DNA of 64,000 nucleotides from Maribacter orientalis (GCF_900109345.1 NZ_FNZN01000011.1:35046-99045), one strand, 5' to 3'. Positions 9,044-17,663 are shown, counted from the stretch's first letter. The notes: generated from the sequence alone by a model not told the origin. Made by a program: numbers and translations.

Positions 9044-9095
9044 GATAAACCTAAGATTAAAACAACCTCCATCTTATAGGTACATAACAATACAT

Positions 9096-9569
9096 ATGAC
9101 TAAACAACTTTCACATATAGACGAATCTGGCAATGCCTCAATGGTAGATGTGTCAAATAAACAAGTATCAGTGCGAACAGCGGTTGCTACAGGAAAAGTT
9201 GTTTTTCCTTCAGATGTTTTTGATACCTTGGCCTCTCAAGACTTTTTGGGACATAAAGGAAGTATAATTCAAACAGCCGTTATTGCAGGAATTCAAGCGG
9301 TTAAAAAGACTGCTGAGTTAATTCCGCTTTGTCATCAACTCAATCTTTCCAAGATACAAATAGATATTGCCCCAGTAAAAAATGCTTTGCAAATTACCTG
9401 TAAAGTAAAATGCAACGAGCAAACAGGGGTTGAAATGGAAGCCCTAACAGGAGTTTCTGTCAGTGCATTAACTATTTACGATATGTGTAAGGCCTTGTCG
9501 CATGATATCAAAATTTCTGAAATACAATTAGAACAAAAAACAGGAGGTAAGAATGACTTCAATCGCTAA
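9096..9569 (+). CDS. moaC: Cyclic pyranopterin monophosphate synthase MoaC
   Basis: Acts with MoaA to convert GTP to cyclic pyranopterin monophosphate, the first step of molybdenum cofactor synthesis. The 157-residue length is normal. Conserved parts present: MVDVSNKQVSVRTAVATGKV, LIPLCHQLNLSKIQIDI (substrate site His/Cys) and the C-terminal GVEMEALTGVSVSALTIYDM followed by KAL and a terminal KTGGK. Its 3' end overlaps the MobA-like gene by 17 bp, indicating one transcript. Confidence 0.96.
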   Translation: MTKQLSHIDESGNASMVDVSNKQVSVRTAVATGKVVFPSDVFDTLASQDFLGHKGSIIQTAVIAGIQAVKKTAELIPLCHQLNLSKIQIDIAPVKNALQITCKVKCNEQTGVEMEALTGVSVSALTIYDMCKALSHDIKISEIQLEQKTGGKNDFNR

Positions 9570-10143
9570 ACTATACGGTCTCGTTTTATCTGGAGGTAAA
9601 AGTACTCGAATGGGTACAGACAAAGGATTGATTGAATATCACGGCGTTCCTCAACGTGAATACTTATACGATTTACTTAGTCAAGTTTGCGAAAATACTT
9701 TCATTAGTCTACGTGAAGAACAGGAAGATGAACTGCCAGCGGCTATTAAAACAATTGTTGATTTAAATGAATTCAAAGGACCTTACAACGGACTTTTGTC
9801 AGCGCACAAAAAATATCCAGATGTGGCTTGGCTGGTTTTAGCCTGTGACCTTCCTCTAATGGATTTAGACGCCTTAAAAGAATTGATTTCCCAACGCGAT
9901 AGCGCAAAAGAAGCAACTGCCTTCGCTTTAAAAGAGAATCCGCTACCAGAACCTTTATGTGCAATTTGGGAACCGCATGCGTTGCAACAATCTATTACTT
10001 ATTTAGAAAGTGGGAATGGGACCTGCCCAAGAAAATATCTAATCAATCATAATACGAAATTGGTGTTTCCGAAATATCAGAATGTTTTGTTGAACGCCAA
10101 CTCTGAGGAGGATTATAAAGAGGCATTGAAGAAGTTGGCGTAA
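9553..10143 (+). CDS. mobA: Molybdenum cofactor nucleotidyltransferase (MobA-like)
   Basis: Attaches a nucleotide to Mo-molybdopterin to form the dinucleotide cofactor. The N-terminal motif LSGGKSTRMGTDKG (residues 12-25) matches MobA-type guanylyltransferases better than the LAAG form usual for MocA cytidylyltransferases. A GPYNGLLSA segment and the metal-binding ACDLPLMD follow. This matters because characterised CO dehydrogenases carry molybdopterin cytosine dinucleotide, so the true nucleotide preference here is open. The product has 196 residues, normal for the family. It overlaps moaC and is followed 2 bp later by the MoeB-like gene. Confidence 0.88.
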   Translation: MTSIAKLYGLVLSGGKSTRMGTDKGLIEYHGVPQREYLYDLLSQVCENTFISLREEQEDELPAAIKTIVDLNEFKGPYNGLLSAHKKYPDVAWLVLACDLPLMDLDALKELISQRDSAKEATAFALKENPLPEPLCAIWEPHALQQSITYLESGNGTCPRKYLINHNTKLVFPKYQNVLLNANSEEDYKEALKKLA

Positions 10144-10145
10144 GC

Positions 10146-11213
10146 ATGAATAACGAACGTTACACCAGACAAACCACCCTTAAAGGCTTTGGCATAGAAG
10201 GTCAAAAAAAACTTACCGTAGCAAAAGTTTTGGTGATTGGTGCTGGAGGACTTGGTGTTCCAGTACTTACATACTTGAACGCAATGGGTGTAGGTGCCAT
10301 TGGCATTGTGGATAATGATATTGTTTCGCTTACTAATTTACACCGCCAAGTACTATATTCGGAAAGTGATATAGGCCAATCGAAGGTAAAAGCGGCGCTA
10401 AAGAAACTAAAGGCACAAAATCCAAATACCGAGATAGTCATTTTTAATACATTTTTAACCACAAAAAATGCTCTTAAAATTATAGCGGATTATGATATTG
10501 TGGTTGATGCATCAGACAACTTTCCTACCCGCTATTTAGTGAATGATGCTTGCGTAATTCTAAAAAAGCCTTTTGTGTATGGTGCATTGCATGGTTACGA
10601 AGGACAAGTAAGTGTTTTTAATTATAAGGATGGGCCAACCTATCGTTGTCTTTTTCCAAATATGCCTAATGAAAATGAGGTCCCAAATTGTAATGAACAT
10701 GGCGTACTAGGAATCATTCCAGGTATCATAGGAAACTTACAGGCTTTAGAAGCTATTAAAGTAATTACAGGAATTGGGGAAGTGCTTTCCGGAAAACTGT
10801 TGATTTTTGACGGACTCGTACAATCTTATCAAAAAATAAAATTCAAATTACAGCCTGAAAATCTCAAAATAGAAAAATTGCAAGATTTTTATGAGTGGAA
10901 TGACCCTTGCGAAATCGTTCCAACAATTGAAGTAAAAGAGATTCAACAATTGTTAGTTGATAAGGCACAAATTATTGATGTACGTACAATTGAGGAATTT
11001 GAAAATTATCATCTACCAGATTCCGTTCATATTCCTTTAAATGAATTAAAAGCTAATACAGGGAAGATCAATTTTTCACTCCCCGTGTATTTATTATGCC
11101 AATCTGGAAAACGAAGTGAGACCGCTTTAAAACAATTGCGCGAACAGTACCCGGAAAGTTCGCTTTTTAGTATTTTAGGAGGTCTAAACCAGTATTTAGC
11201 TATATGCTCCTAA
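10146..11213 (+). CDS. moeB: MoeB/ThiF-type adenylyltransferase fused to a rhodanese domain
   Basis: An E1-like enzyme that adenylates the C-terminal Gly of MoaD (or ThiS) so that it can accept sulfur. Residues 1 to about 240 carry the ThiF/MoeB fold: RYTRQTTLKGFG, the nucleotide loop VLVIGAGGLGVPVLTYLN, NLHRQVLY and DNFPTRYLVND. The Cys region YRCLFPNMPN...CNEHGVLG follows. A C-terminal rhodanese domain starts near residue 277 (IIDVRTIEEFENYHLP) with a predicted persulfide Cys318 in LLCQSGKRS. Such fusions can both activate and sulfurate the carrier protein. Context favours MoaD as partner, but a shared role with thiamine synthesis cannot be excluded. It overlaps the TSUP gene by 10 bp. Confidence 0.9.
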   Translation: MNNERYTRQTTLKGFGIEGQKKLTVAKVLVIGAGGLGVPVLTYLNAMGVGAIGIVDNDIVSLTNLHRQVLYSESDIGQSKVKAALKKLKAQNPNTEIVIFNTFLTTKNALKIIADYDIVVDASDNFPTRYLVNDACVILKKPFVYGALHGYEGQVSVFNYKDGPTYRCLFPNMPNENEVPNCNEHGVLGIIPGIIGNLQALEAIKVITGIGEVLSGKLLIFDGLVQSYQKIKFKLQPENLKIEKLQDFYEWNDPCEIVPTIEVKEIQQLLVDKAQIIDVRTIEEFENYHLPDSVHIPLNELKANTGKINFSLPVYLLCQSGKRSETALKQLREQYPESSLFSILGGLNQYLAICS

Positions 11214-11977
11214 CGATTACCGAACTTGTAATATTAATGCTTGGCTTTATGGTCATTGCAACGCTGTACTCTTCAGTAGGTTTTGGGGGTGGTTCTAGTT
11301 ATTTAGCCTTATTGGCATTGGTTTTGACAAGTTTTTTCGCCATTAGAAGTACGGCTTTGATTTGTAATCTGGTCGTCGTTTCTGGAAGTACGTATCTCTA
11401 TTGGAAAAACGGACACTTAGATTTTAAAAAGTTTTTACCTTTCATAGTTGCAAGTATTCCTTTTGCCTTTTTAGGAGCGCGATTTCGATTATCTGAGCAA
11501 GTCTTCTTTATCATTTTAGGAGGTGCTTTAATTATTTCTGCCTTAGCGCTGATATTTCAGACTTTAAAACTGAAGAAATCGGAAGAGGTGAATCCGAATT
11601 ATCCCCCATATGTAACGTATTTGTTAGGGGCAGGAATTGGTCTGCTGTCTGGATTGGTAGGAATAGGAGGAGGTATTTTTTTAGCACCTATTCTTAATCA
11701 TATGAAGTGGGATAAATCAATCAAAATTGCAGCGTTGGCTAGCTTTTTTATTCTGGTGAATTCTATTTCGGGCATAGGTGGTTTATTGACAAAAGGAATG
11801 TTCGAACTCCCTTGGATAGAAGCTAGTGGTCTAATTGTTGCCGTGTTTATAGGAGGACAAATTGGAATTCGTTTAAGCTTAAGTAAACTTACAGGAAACG
11901 GTATTAAAGTTGTTACGGCAATTTTGGTGTTGATTGTTGGAATTCGGGTTCTGTTTGTTAATGGGTTGCAGTTTTGA
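11204..11977 (+). CDS. TauE/SafE (TSUP) family anion permease
   Basis: A 257-residue integral membrane protein with about eight hydrophobic segments and two halves sharing glycine-rich loops (SSVGFGGGSSYLAL near residue 24; GLLSGLVGIGGGIFLAPIL near residue 146), the internal repeat typical of TSUP. Family members export sulfite or sulfonates or move other small anions. It overlaps the MoeB-rhodanese gene by 10 bp and ends the rightward Moco operon. The context suggests a link to sulfur handling during cofactor sulfuration, or another oxyanion; the substrate is inference only. Confidence 0.87.
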   Translation: MLLTITELVILMLGFMVIATLYSSVGFGGGSSYLALLALVLTSFFAIRSTALICNLVVVSGSTYLYWKNGHLDFKKFLPFIVASIPFAFLGARFRLSEQVFFIILGGALIISALALIFQTLKLKKSEEVNPNYPPYVTYLLGAGIGLLSGLVGIGGGIFLAPILNHMKWDKSIKIAALASFFILVNSISGIGGLLTKGMFELPWIEASGLIVAVFIGGQIGIRLSLSKLTGNGIKVVTAILVLIVGIRVLFVNGLQF

Positions 11978-11992
11978 AATCACCAAGATTTT

Positions 11993-12469
11993 TCAAGGAT
12001 ATTGCTCAAGTAAACCAAACTGCCATAGGTGATATTTAATATGCATGTAATGAAATAACTCTACATCTGCATAAGAGACCTCACCCATGAAAGAAGCGTA
12101 AGGTATGTAATTTGGGTTATTGTCTTGAAAGGCATAATATTTTTCGACTGCATCAGGAATGTTTGTAATTGCTTCTTCTAGTGATGCGTATTTCAATGGC
12201 GGTAAATCTGCTTTTGTTTTTTCACTTGGTCTGTGAACCAAAACAGAACCACTTTTTATAAACTGCTGCATACCCAATTGTTGCTCAGAAGCAGGTTTTA
12301 TTCTTTCCCCTTCAAATTTAGTCGTAGCAATCCCTAAAGCCATTATTAAATGTTCAACCATATGTTGAGGTGTCATGAGTCCGAAATTTGCTTTTGTGTC
12401 TAGGTCTAAGTTGTTCAAAAGCTCAGGAAATGTGTTGGTAAGAAATTCTCTTTTACTAAGGGAGGTCAT
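11993..12469 (-). CDS. DinB-like/DUF1569-type protein
   Basis: A 158-residue soluble protein. It has spaced histidines in LMTPQHMVEHLIMALG near residues 31-46 and YMHIKYHLWQFGLLE at the end. This resembles the His triad of the DinB/YfiT four-helix-bundle superfamily, and the ending resembles DUF1569 (YKHxxHHLRQFG). Function is unknown; some relatives are metal-dependent thiol transferases. It is the last gene of the leftward run moaA-moeA-membrane protein-this gene, with a 67-bp gap before it, and converges on the TSUP gene 15 bp away. Confidence 0.65.
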   Translation of the reverse strand: MTSLSKREFLTNTFPELLNNLDLDTKANFGLMTPQHMVEHLIMALGIATTKFEGERIKPASEQQLGMQQFIKSGSVLVHRPSEKTKADLPPLKYASLEEAITNIPDAVEKYYAFQDNNPNYIPYASFMGEVSYADVELFHYMHIKYHLWQFGLLEQYP

Positions 12470-12536
12470 TTTTTTTGTTGCTATTAAAAATTGTTCGGTT
12501 TTGTTACAGTTGGCCGAGTTAATGAAAAGTTATTGA

Positions 12537-13001
12537 TTATGGTTTAGTAACCACCTGGCTATTTTTCTTAGATTTCAAGAATCGATAAAAATATTGAAAG
12601 TTACCATTATACCAAATCGAAAATATAAATGCGACATACAGTATCCAATCGGGTAATAACAAAGCGGTAGCGAAATATGTTTTTAAAACCAAAAAGGTCA
12701 ATGCAAGTCCTGAAATACCTAAAGAAATATAGGTTCTCTTATCTTTTTTATTTAGCAAAATCATGGTGATAATTAATAGCCCCATAACAGGTTTGGTATG
12801 CAATAAAACAGGAACCAAGGTCGAATACTCAACATCAAAGAATAAGACCATAGCGCTCATATAGGCGGTCAAACAAAGCGGGCATTTGGGAATGAGAATC
12901 ATTAAAATGGTGGAAAGAAAAGACATAGAGCCGCTTGCAGCTCCTGCTTTTTTGGCTGAAACAAATTTAGATTTACAGCAAGATGTCTTTATGGTTTCCA
13001 T
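12537..13001 (-). CDS. Four-helix membrane protein with Cys-Cys and CPLC motifs (MerC-like layout)
   Basis: The 154-residue product has a cytosolic-type N-terminus with a Cys pair (TSCCKSK, residues 7-8) followed by about four membrane segments. The first segment contains IPKCPLCLTAYM, a CxxC within the membrane. The overall size and paired cysteines resemble MerC/MerT-class soft-metal transporters, but similarity is by layout only and no exact family was recognised. It begins 9 bp after moeA, so it is in the moaA-moeA operon. Since CO dehydrogenase needs copper besides molybdenum, a role in metal delivery is a testable guess. The C-terminus is lysine-rich. Confidence 0.6.
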   Translation of the reverse strand: METIKTSCCKSKFVSAKKAGAASGSMSFLSTILMILIPKCPLCLTAYMSAMVLFFDVEYSTLVPVLLHTKPVMGLLIITMILLNKKDKRTYISLGISGLALTFLVLKTYFATALLLPDWILYVAFIFSIWYNGNFQYFYRFLKSKKNSQVVTKP

Positions 13002-13010
13002 GCCAATAGT

Positions 13011-14234
13011 TTACCATTTTGTACGGTAAGGTACAAAAGGATAGACTTCATTCGCAAAAAATTGGCTTTTATTTTGCGGTAATATTAAAAAACCGTCTGT
13101 TTTTACAAGATTCGCAAAATCTCCTGAACCATTCCCTTTAATTGCTTCAGCAACTAATTTCCCATCTGGTTTACTTTCCAAAGTAGCTTCTAAGAAATAG
13201 ACAAGGTCAGGTTTAAACTCCACATCGTTTTTGAGTTGCACGTAAAGTGTTTCCGACACAATTCCTAGAGATTTATGCAGCCAAAACTGTAAATACATAT
13301 ACACACAAACAAAAGAAGAAACTGGATTCCCAGGAAGGGCAAAAATCTTTTTACCATTGGTGTTGCTTCCAAACCAGAAAGGCTTCCCAGGGCGTTGTTG
13401 AATTTTATGAAAATGTTTTTTTACTTGTAGCTCCCCCAAAACATCGGGTAGGTAGTCGAACTTTCCTTTAGAAACACCACCTGTGAAAATAAAAAGATCA
13501 TATTCCTTCAATAATCGTGAAATGGTTCTCAACATTTCTTCTTTGTCGTCGGCAAGATGTTGAAGTTCAGATAAAATCCCCCATTCTTTTAATGTTGCTT
13601 GAATACCGTAAATATTTGATCTACGAATCTGATGTAATTTAGGGGTTTCATATACTGGTACCAATTCATCTCCGGTAGAGAAAATAACCACTTTAGGCAT
13701 TTTCTTGACCAGCAAGGAAGCTTTTCCTACTGCAGCAGCAATATTTATTTCTGCACTCGAAAGCTTTTCTCCTTGTTTGACAATTATGCTTCCTTGTGCA
13801 ATATCTATTCCTTTGAAATGAACATTCTGTTTGTGATTTAAGATATCAAGATTAATTGTCGCTTGATTGTCTTCAATTGTAAGGTCTTCATAACGGATTA
13901 CGGTATTAACACCATTTGGCATAATAGCACCTGTCATCACTTCAATACAATTTAAACTATTCTGTAACGATTGTTGTGGAGTTCCGGCAGCGGCAGTTGC
14001 TTCAATAGTGAACTTTCGCTGTCCCTTTTCGAAGGTTTCATAAGCAATAGCAATTCCATCCATTGTGACTCTGTCAAAAGGTGGGAAGTCACGGTCGGCG
14101 ATTAAATCTTCAGCAAGATATGCTCCTATACAGTCTTCTAAATTTTTGTTTTCTGTTGAGAAATTACCTTTGTGTTCTTCTAAAATTGAAAGGGCTTTTT
14201 CGTAAGGGATAAAAAGGTTTTCCATTTCCTGCAT
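13011..14234 (-). CDS. moeA: Molybdopterin molybdenumtransferase MoeA
   Basis: Inserts molybdate into adenylated molybdopterin. At 407 residues it is full length. Recognisable segments are DRDFPPFDRVTMDGIA near residue 50, VMTGAIMPNGVNTVIRYED, the MogA-like domain with IFSTGDELV, FIFTGGVSKGKFDYLP and ALPGNPVSSFVCVYMY, and a C-terminal beta domain. A second ATG three codons in (MENLFIPYEKA) is an equally plausible start. The gene lies 74 bp after moaA and 9 bp before the membrane protein. A separate MogA/MoaB adenylyltransferase, normally needed before MoeA, is not found in the window. Confidence 0.95.
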   Translation of the reverse strand: MQEMENLFIPYEKALSILEEHKGNFSTENKNLEDCIGAYLAEDLIADRDFPPFDRVTMDGIAIAYETFEKGQRKFTIEATAAAGTPQQSLQNSLNCIEVMTGAIMPNGVNTVIRYEDLTIEDNQATINLDILNHKQNVHFKGIDIAQGSIIVKQGEKLSSAEINIAAAVGKASLLVKKMPKVVIFSTGDELVPVYETPKLHQIRRSNIYGIQATLKEWGILSELQHLADDKEEMLRTISRLLKEYDLFIFTGGVSKGKFDYLPDVLGELQVKKHFHKIQQRPGKPFWFGSNTNGKKIFALPGNPVSSFVCVYMYLQFWLHKSLGIVSETLYVQLKNDVEFKPDLVYFLEATLESKPDGKLVAEAIKGNGSGDFANLVKTDGFLILPQNKSQFFANEVYPFVPYRTKW

Positions 14235-14308
14235 TGGGAGTATTCATTTTTTTTATTAAAGTTAGTCTCTTTAATTTTTGAAGCAATTTGAAATTCCAGA
14301 GAGTTTGT

Positions 14309-15292
14309 TTATCCGCCGATACTACTCATACTTTGCATTGCCGATGCAGGAGAAGTACGCATTTTTTCAGCTTCAAATCCGTCTTTTGGTTTCAAGCGAA
14401 CGATTTCTCTGAATTTATTTGCCAGTTCTTCATCGGAAACTCCTGATCGCATATAATCACGAATATTAAAAACACCATCATCATATAAGCAACTTTTAAT
14501 TTCTCCTTTGGATGAAATCCGAAGTCGATTACACGTATTACAGAACGTTCTTGAAAATGCTGCAATAATACCGATATTTCCTTTATACTCGGGAACGGAA
14601 AGTAAACTTGCTGTATCACCATGTTTGCCTGGAAGTTTTTCCAATTCAGAATAATGGGCTTTTAAATCCGTATATATATCACGGGCAGAATACATTTCTA
14701 CATTTTCTTTATAACCACCGTTAAATGGCATTTCTTCAATAAAACGAACATCTACTGGATGGTCCTTGGCCAATTCTGCCAAGGATATAATATCCTGAGT
14801 ATTGATACCTTTCATGATAACCGCATTAAGTTTGATTTTAAAGCCGTTGTCGACCAACATATGAAAGGTCTGCATCACTTTTTCAAAATCATCACGACGG
14901 GTGATTTTATGAAAACGTTCCTTATCCAACGAATCGATACTAAGGTTGATTTTTGTGATTCCTAATTCCTTTAATTTCGGAATATGTTTTTGCAAAAGAG
15001 TACCATTTGATGTAATGTGAATAGACTTGTAATCGTTTAGACCTGCGGTATTCTCTAATAATTTCATGAAATCTTTACGAAGAAATGGTTCTCCACCGGT
15101 AAACCTTACTTTTTGAAAACCCAGTTTGCCCAACACTTTTAGTAATCGGGTAATTTCTTCATAACTTAGCAAATGTGCCTTGGGTTCATAGGTGATACCT
15201 TCTGAAGGCATGCAATAAAAGCACCGTAAATTACAGCGGTCCGTCACGGCAATACGCACATAATCTATCGTTCTGTCAAAGGAATCTTTCAT
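14309..15292 (-). CDS. moaA: GTP 3',8-cyclase MoaA (radical SAM)
   Basis: A radical SAM enzyme that, with MoaC, turns GTP into the pyranopterin precursor. The ATG at 15292 (MKDSFDRTIDYVRIAV) is chosen over an in-frame TTG five codons upstream because it matches family starts. The SAM cluster motif CNLRCFYC is at residues 20-27, and FTGGEPFLRKDF follows. The second [4Fe-4S] cluster is supplied by CNTCNRLRISSKG followed by KSC near the C-terminus. The protein ends in Gly-Gly, required for activity in known MoaA. It is the first gene of the leftward operon with moeA and diverges from the CoxI-type gene. Confidence 0.96.
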   Translation of the reverse strand: MKDSFDRTIDYVRIAVTDRCNLRCFYCMPSEGITYEPKAHLLSYEEITRLLKVLGKLGFQKVRFTGGEPFLRKDFMKLLENTAGLNDYKSIHITSNGTLLQKHIPKLKELGITKINLSIDSLDKERFHKITRRDDFEKVMQTFHMLVDNGFKIKLNAVIMKGINTQDIISLAELAKDHPVDVRFIEEMPFNGGYKENVEMYSARDIYTDLKAHYSELEKLPGKHGDTASLLSVPEYKGNIGIIAAFSRTFCNTCNRLRISSKGEIKSCLYDDGVFNIRDYMRSGVSDEELANKFREIVRLKPKDGFEAEKMRTSPASAMQSMSSIGG

Positions 15293-15381
15293 TTTCTTTA
15301 TTAGCAATTAGAACATTGAATATAGCTAAATTTAGATATATTAGAGGAGATATTGCTAAAAGAAAAAGAACTTATACGAAC

Positions 15382-16488
15382 ATGAAAGAAATAAAATCAA
15401 TTCTGCAGCTTTATAATTCATTTAAGAATTCAGGTGAAAAATGTGCCATTGCACAAGTAGTTCGCGTAGAAGAATCATCATATCGAAGAGAAGGTGCTAG
15501 AATGCTAGTTTTCGAATCGGGTGTTTTCGAAGGTGGAATTAGTGGTGGATGTTTAGAGGGTGATGCCCTGCAACGCTCTCAAATAGCTATTTTAAAACAA
15601 CAACCATCAATAGTTACCTATGATACATCTAAGGAAAACGAAATAGGGGTGGGTCTTGGCTGCAATGGAGTTATTGATGTCTTGATTTCACCAATTTCGG
15701 AAGACTCCTCCACTTTGAAAATGCTACAGAAATGTGTTTCAGACAGAGATTTTCATGTTATCGCAACCGTGACTGCGCTAAATACTGATATTGATACGAT
15801 ACATTTGGGTAGAAGCTTTTATTATGATAAGAATTCGGCATCTTTAGAAGATTGTAAGCATGATGGATTGCGGAATTTTCTTCAAAATAAAATTCAAGAC
15901 GTTTTGGGAAATCAAAAATCGATGACCTTTCATTTTGAGGAGGAAGGGGTGAAGGCTAGTGTTTTTATTGAAATGATTCCGCCACAATTTCACTTGGCAA
16001 TTTATGGCGATAATTATGATGTTTACCCGTTACTGGAAATGGCCAAGTTGATGGATTGGGACGTGAGTTTGGTTGGTAATGTCCAAAAACTCAAAAAGGA
16101 AAAGTTACAATCAGTAAAAAATATATACCCAAAGGATTTTGAAGAACGGCCAGTAATCGATAACCGAACAGCTATCATTCTAATGGCCCATGACTATAAA
16201 ACAGATTATGCAAATTTGCAAAAATTGATAAAAAGTGCGTCGCCATATATTGCTTCTTTGGGTCCGAGAAAGCGTTTTGATAAAATGATAACTGAATTTA
16301 AGGCAAACGGAATCGAATTTTCCGAGCAAGAAACACAACGTATTTTTGCTCCTTGTGGTTTAGAAATCGGGGCCAATACTCCCGAAGAAATAGCCATGAG
16401 TTTGTTTAGCGAAATTTTAAGTGTTTTTTCTGGAAATACTGGTGGGATGCTACGGAACAAGGTTGGACCTATTCATCAGCGTGTTTAA
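15382..16488 (+). CDS. XdhC/CoxI family molybdoenzyme maturation protein
   Basis: The ATG at 15382 (MKEIKSILQLYNSF) gives 368 residues; the longer reading starts at a TTG and adds no conserved sequence. The N-terminal XdhC_CoxI domain has CAIAQVVRVEESSYRREGAR and the conserved glycine/cysteine loop GGISGGCLEG. The C-terminal XdhC Rossmann domain begins near HLAIYGDNYDVYPLLEMAK and ends with IGANTPEEIAMSLFSEIL. XdhC proteins bind Mo cofactor, promote its sulfuration and hand it to the apo-enzyme. This is the second such protein in the island besides CoxF, matching the CoxF/CoxI pair of proteobacterial CO dehydrogenase clusters. Its stop overlaps the converging cysteine desulfurase by 4 bp. Confidence 0.88.
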   Translation: MKEIKSILQLYNSFKNSGEKCAIAQVVRVEESSYRREGARMLVFESGVFEGGISGGCLEGDALQRSQIAILKQQPSIVTYDTSKENEIGVGLGCNGVIDVLISPISEDSSTLKMLQKCVSDRDFHVIATVTALNTDIDTIHLGRSFYYDKNSASLEDCKHDGLRNFLQNKIQDVLGNQKSMTFHFEEEGVKASVFIEMIPPQFHLAIYGDNYDVYPLLEMAKLMDWDVSLVGNVQKLKKEKLQSVKNIYPKDFEERPVIDNRTAIILMAHDYKTDYANLQKLIKSASPYIASLGPRKRFDKMITEFKANGIEFSEQETQRIFAPCGLEIGANTPEEIAMSLFSEILSVFSGNTGGMLRNKVGPIHQRV

Positions 16489-17663
16489 AGAGCTCTCCGC
16501 TCCCAAAGAATATTACTATCCCGTTGCTTAGCAACCTCATTAGTTATAATTTCAATTGCCTTTTCAATATCACTTTCTGAAGTATATCGTCCAATACTCA
16601 AGCGCAAAGAAGCATAGGCTAAACTACGTTCAACACCCATGGCGGTTAGAACATGGGAAGGTTCTACCGAGGCAGAATTACATGCTGATCCGTTTGAGAG
16701 AGCAATTTGTCTACTAAGAGCCGTTAGTAGATTGGTTCCGTCCACATAAGGGAAAGAAATATGTACTGTATTTGGTAATCGCTGGGAAGTAGTACTATTC
16801 GATATTGCTAATTCAATTTTGAGCAAACCTTTTTCTAGCTTATTTCGTAAAGTTCCCAAGCGTTCTATTTCTACCTTTAAATTATCATTGGCCAATGCAA
16901 TAGCTTTTGAAAAACCGACTATTAAAGGTGTGTTAAGTGTACCACCTCTTTGATTTTTTTGTTGACCTCCTCCTTGGATCAAACTAGGTAAACCATTTCC
17001 GTCCTCATTATCCTTTATAAATACCAATCCAATTCCTTTAGGACCATATATTTTATGAGCTGAAAAACACGCGAAATCTACTAGCTTAAATACTTTGCTT
17101 AAATCTACTTTCCCTAAAGCTTGGGTAGTATCGGAAAATAGCAAACTTCCATTTTCATGAGTTAGTTTTGATATTTCATCTAAGGGTTGAATTGTACCTG
17201 TTTCATTGTTGGCGTATAAAATAGACACCAGAATGGTATCAGGGCGTAGCATTTTGTTTAACATTTCCGTGGAAATCAACCCTTCAGAATCAACGTCCAA
17301 ATAAGTAACCTCAAAACCATCTTCTTCCAAGAAAGCACATGTATCCAAAACAGCCTTATGTTCTGATTTTGTTGTAATGATATGATTTCCTTTGGATTGC
17401 ATTTTGCGAGCAATCCCTTTTAAAACCATATTAATACTCTCTGTAGCACCAGAAGTATATACTAAACTTCTTGGCGAAATACCTAAATTCTTGGCAATTA
17501 TAAGTGTAGCATCTTCAATAGCGCTTTTTGCTAACCAACCATAGGGATGATGACTACTTGATGGATTTCCAAAATCCTGATAAAAATAGGGTAGCATACA
17601 ATCTACTACTTCTTTAAGGCAAGGAGTCGTTGCATTGTAATCAAAATAGAGTTGGGAGTACAT
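16485..17663 (-). CDS. Cysteine desulfurase (NifS/IscS-like), likely sulfur donor for the Mo cofactor
   Basis: A PLP enzyme that releases sulfur from cysteine as an enzyme persulfide. The ATG at 17663 gives 392 residues (MYSQLYFDYNATTP, the usual NifS start); upstream in-frame codons begin with TTG and are unlikely. Seen: TSGATESINMVLKG, YANNETGTIQPL, the PLP lysine in SAHKIYGPKG (Lys204) and the catalytic cysteine in SNGSACNSAS (Cys328). The SAC.S loop resembles group II/I intermediates of the NifS family. It lies between the CoxI-type chaperone and coxM, away from any isc/suf genes, which argues for a dedicated role like the NifS4-XdhC partnership known for xanthine dehydrogenase. Confidence 0.9.
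   Translation of the reverse strand: MYSQLYFDYNATTPCLKEVVDCMLPYFYQDFGNPSSSHHPYGWLAKSAIEDATLIIAKNLGISPRSLVYTSGATESINMVLKGIARKMQSKGNHIITTKSEHKAVLDTCAFLEEDGFEVTYLDVDSEGLISTEMLNKMLRPDTILVSILYANNETGTIQPLDEISKLTHENGSLLFSDTTQALGKVDLSKVFKLVDFACFSAHKIYGPKGIGLVFIKDNEDGNGLPSLIQGGGQQKNQRGGTLNTPLIVGFSKAIALANDNLKVEIERLGTLRNKLEKGLLKIELAISNSTTSQRLPNTVHISFPYVDGTNLLTALSRQIALSNGSACNSASVEPSHVLTAMGVERSLAYASLRLSIGRYTSESDIEKAIEIITNEVAKQRDSNILWERRAL

Noticed and set aside
8803..9090. 95-codon minus-strand frame antisense to moaE
   Set aside because: Lies opposite the conserved moaE coding sequence; no independent support.
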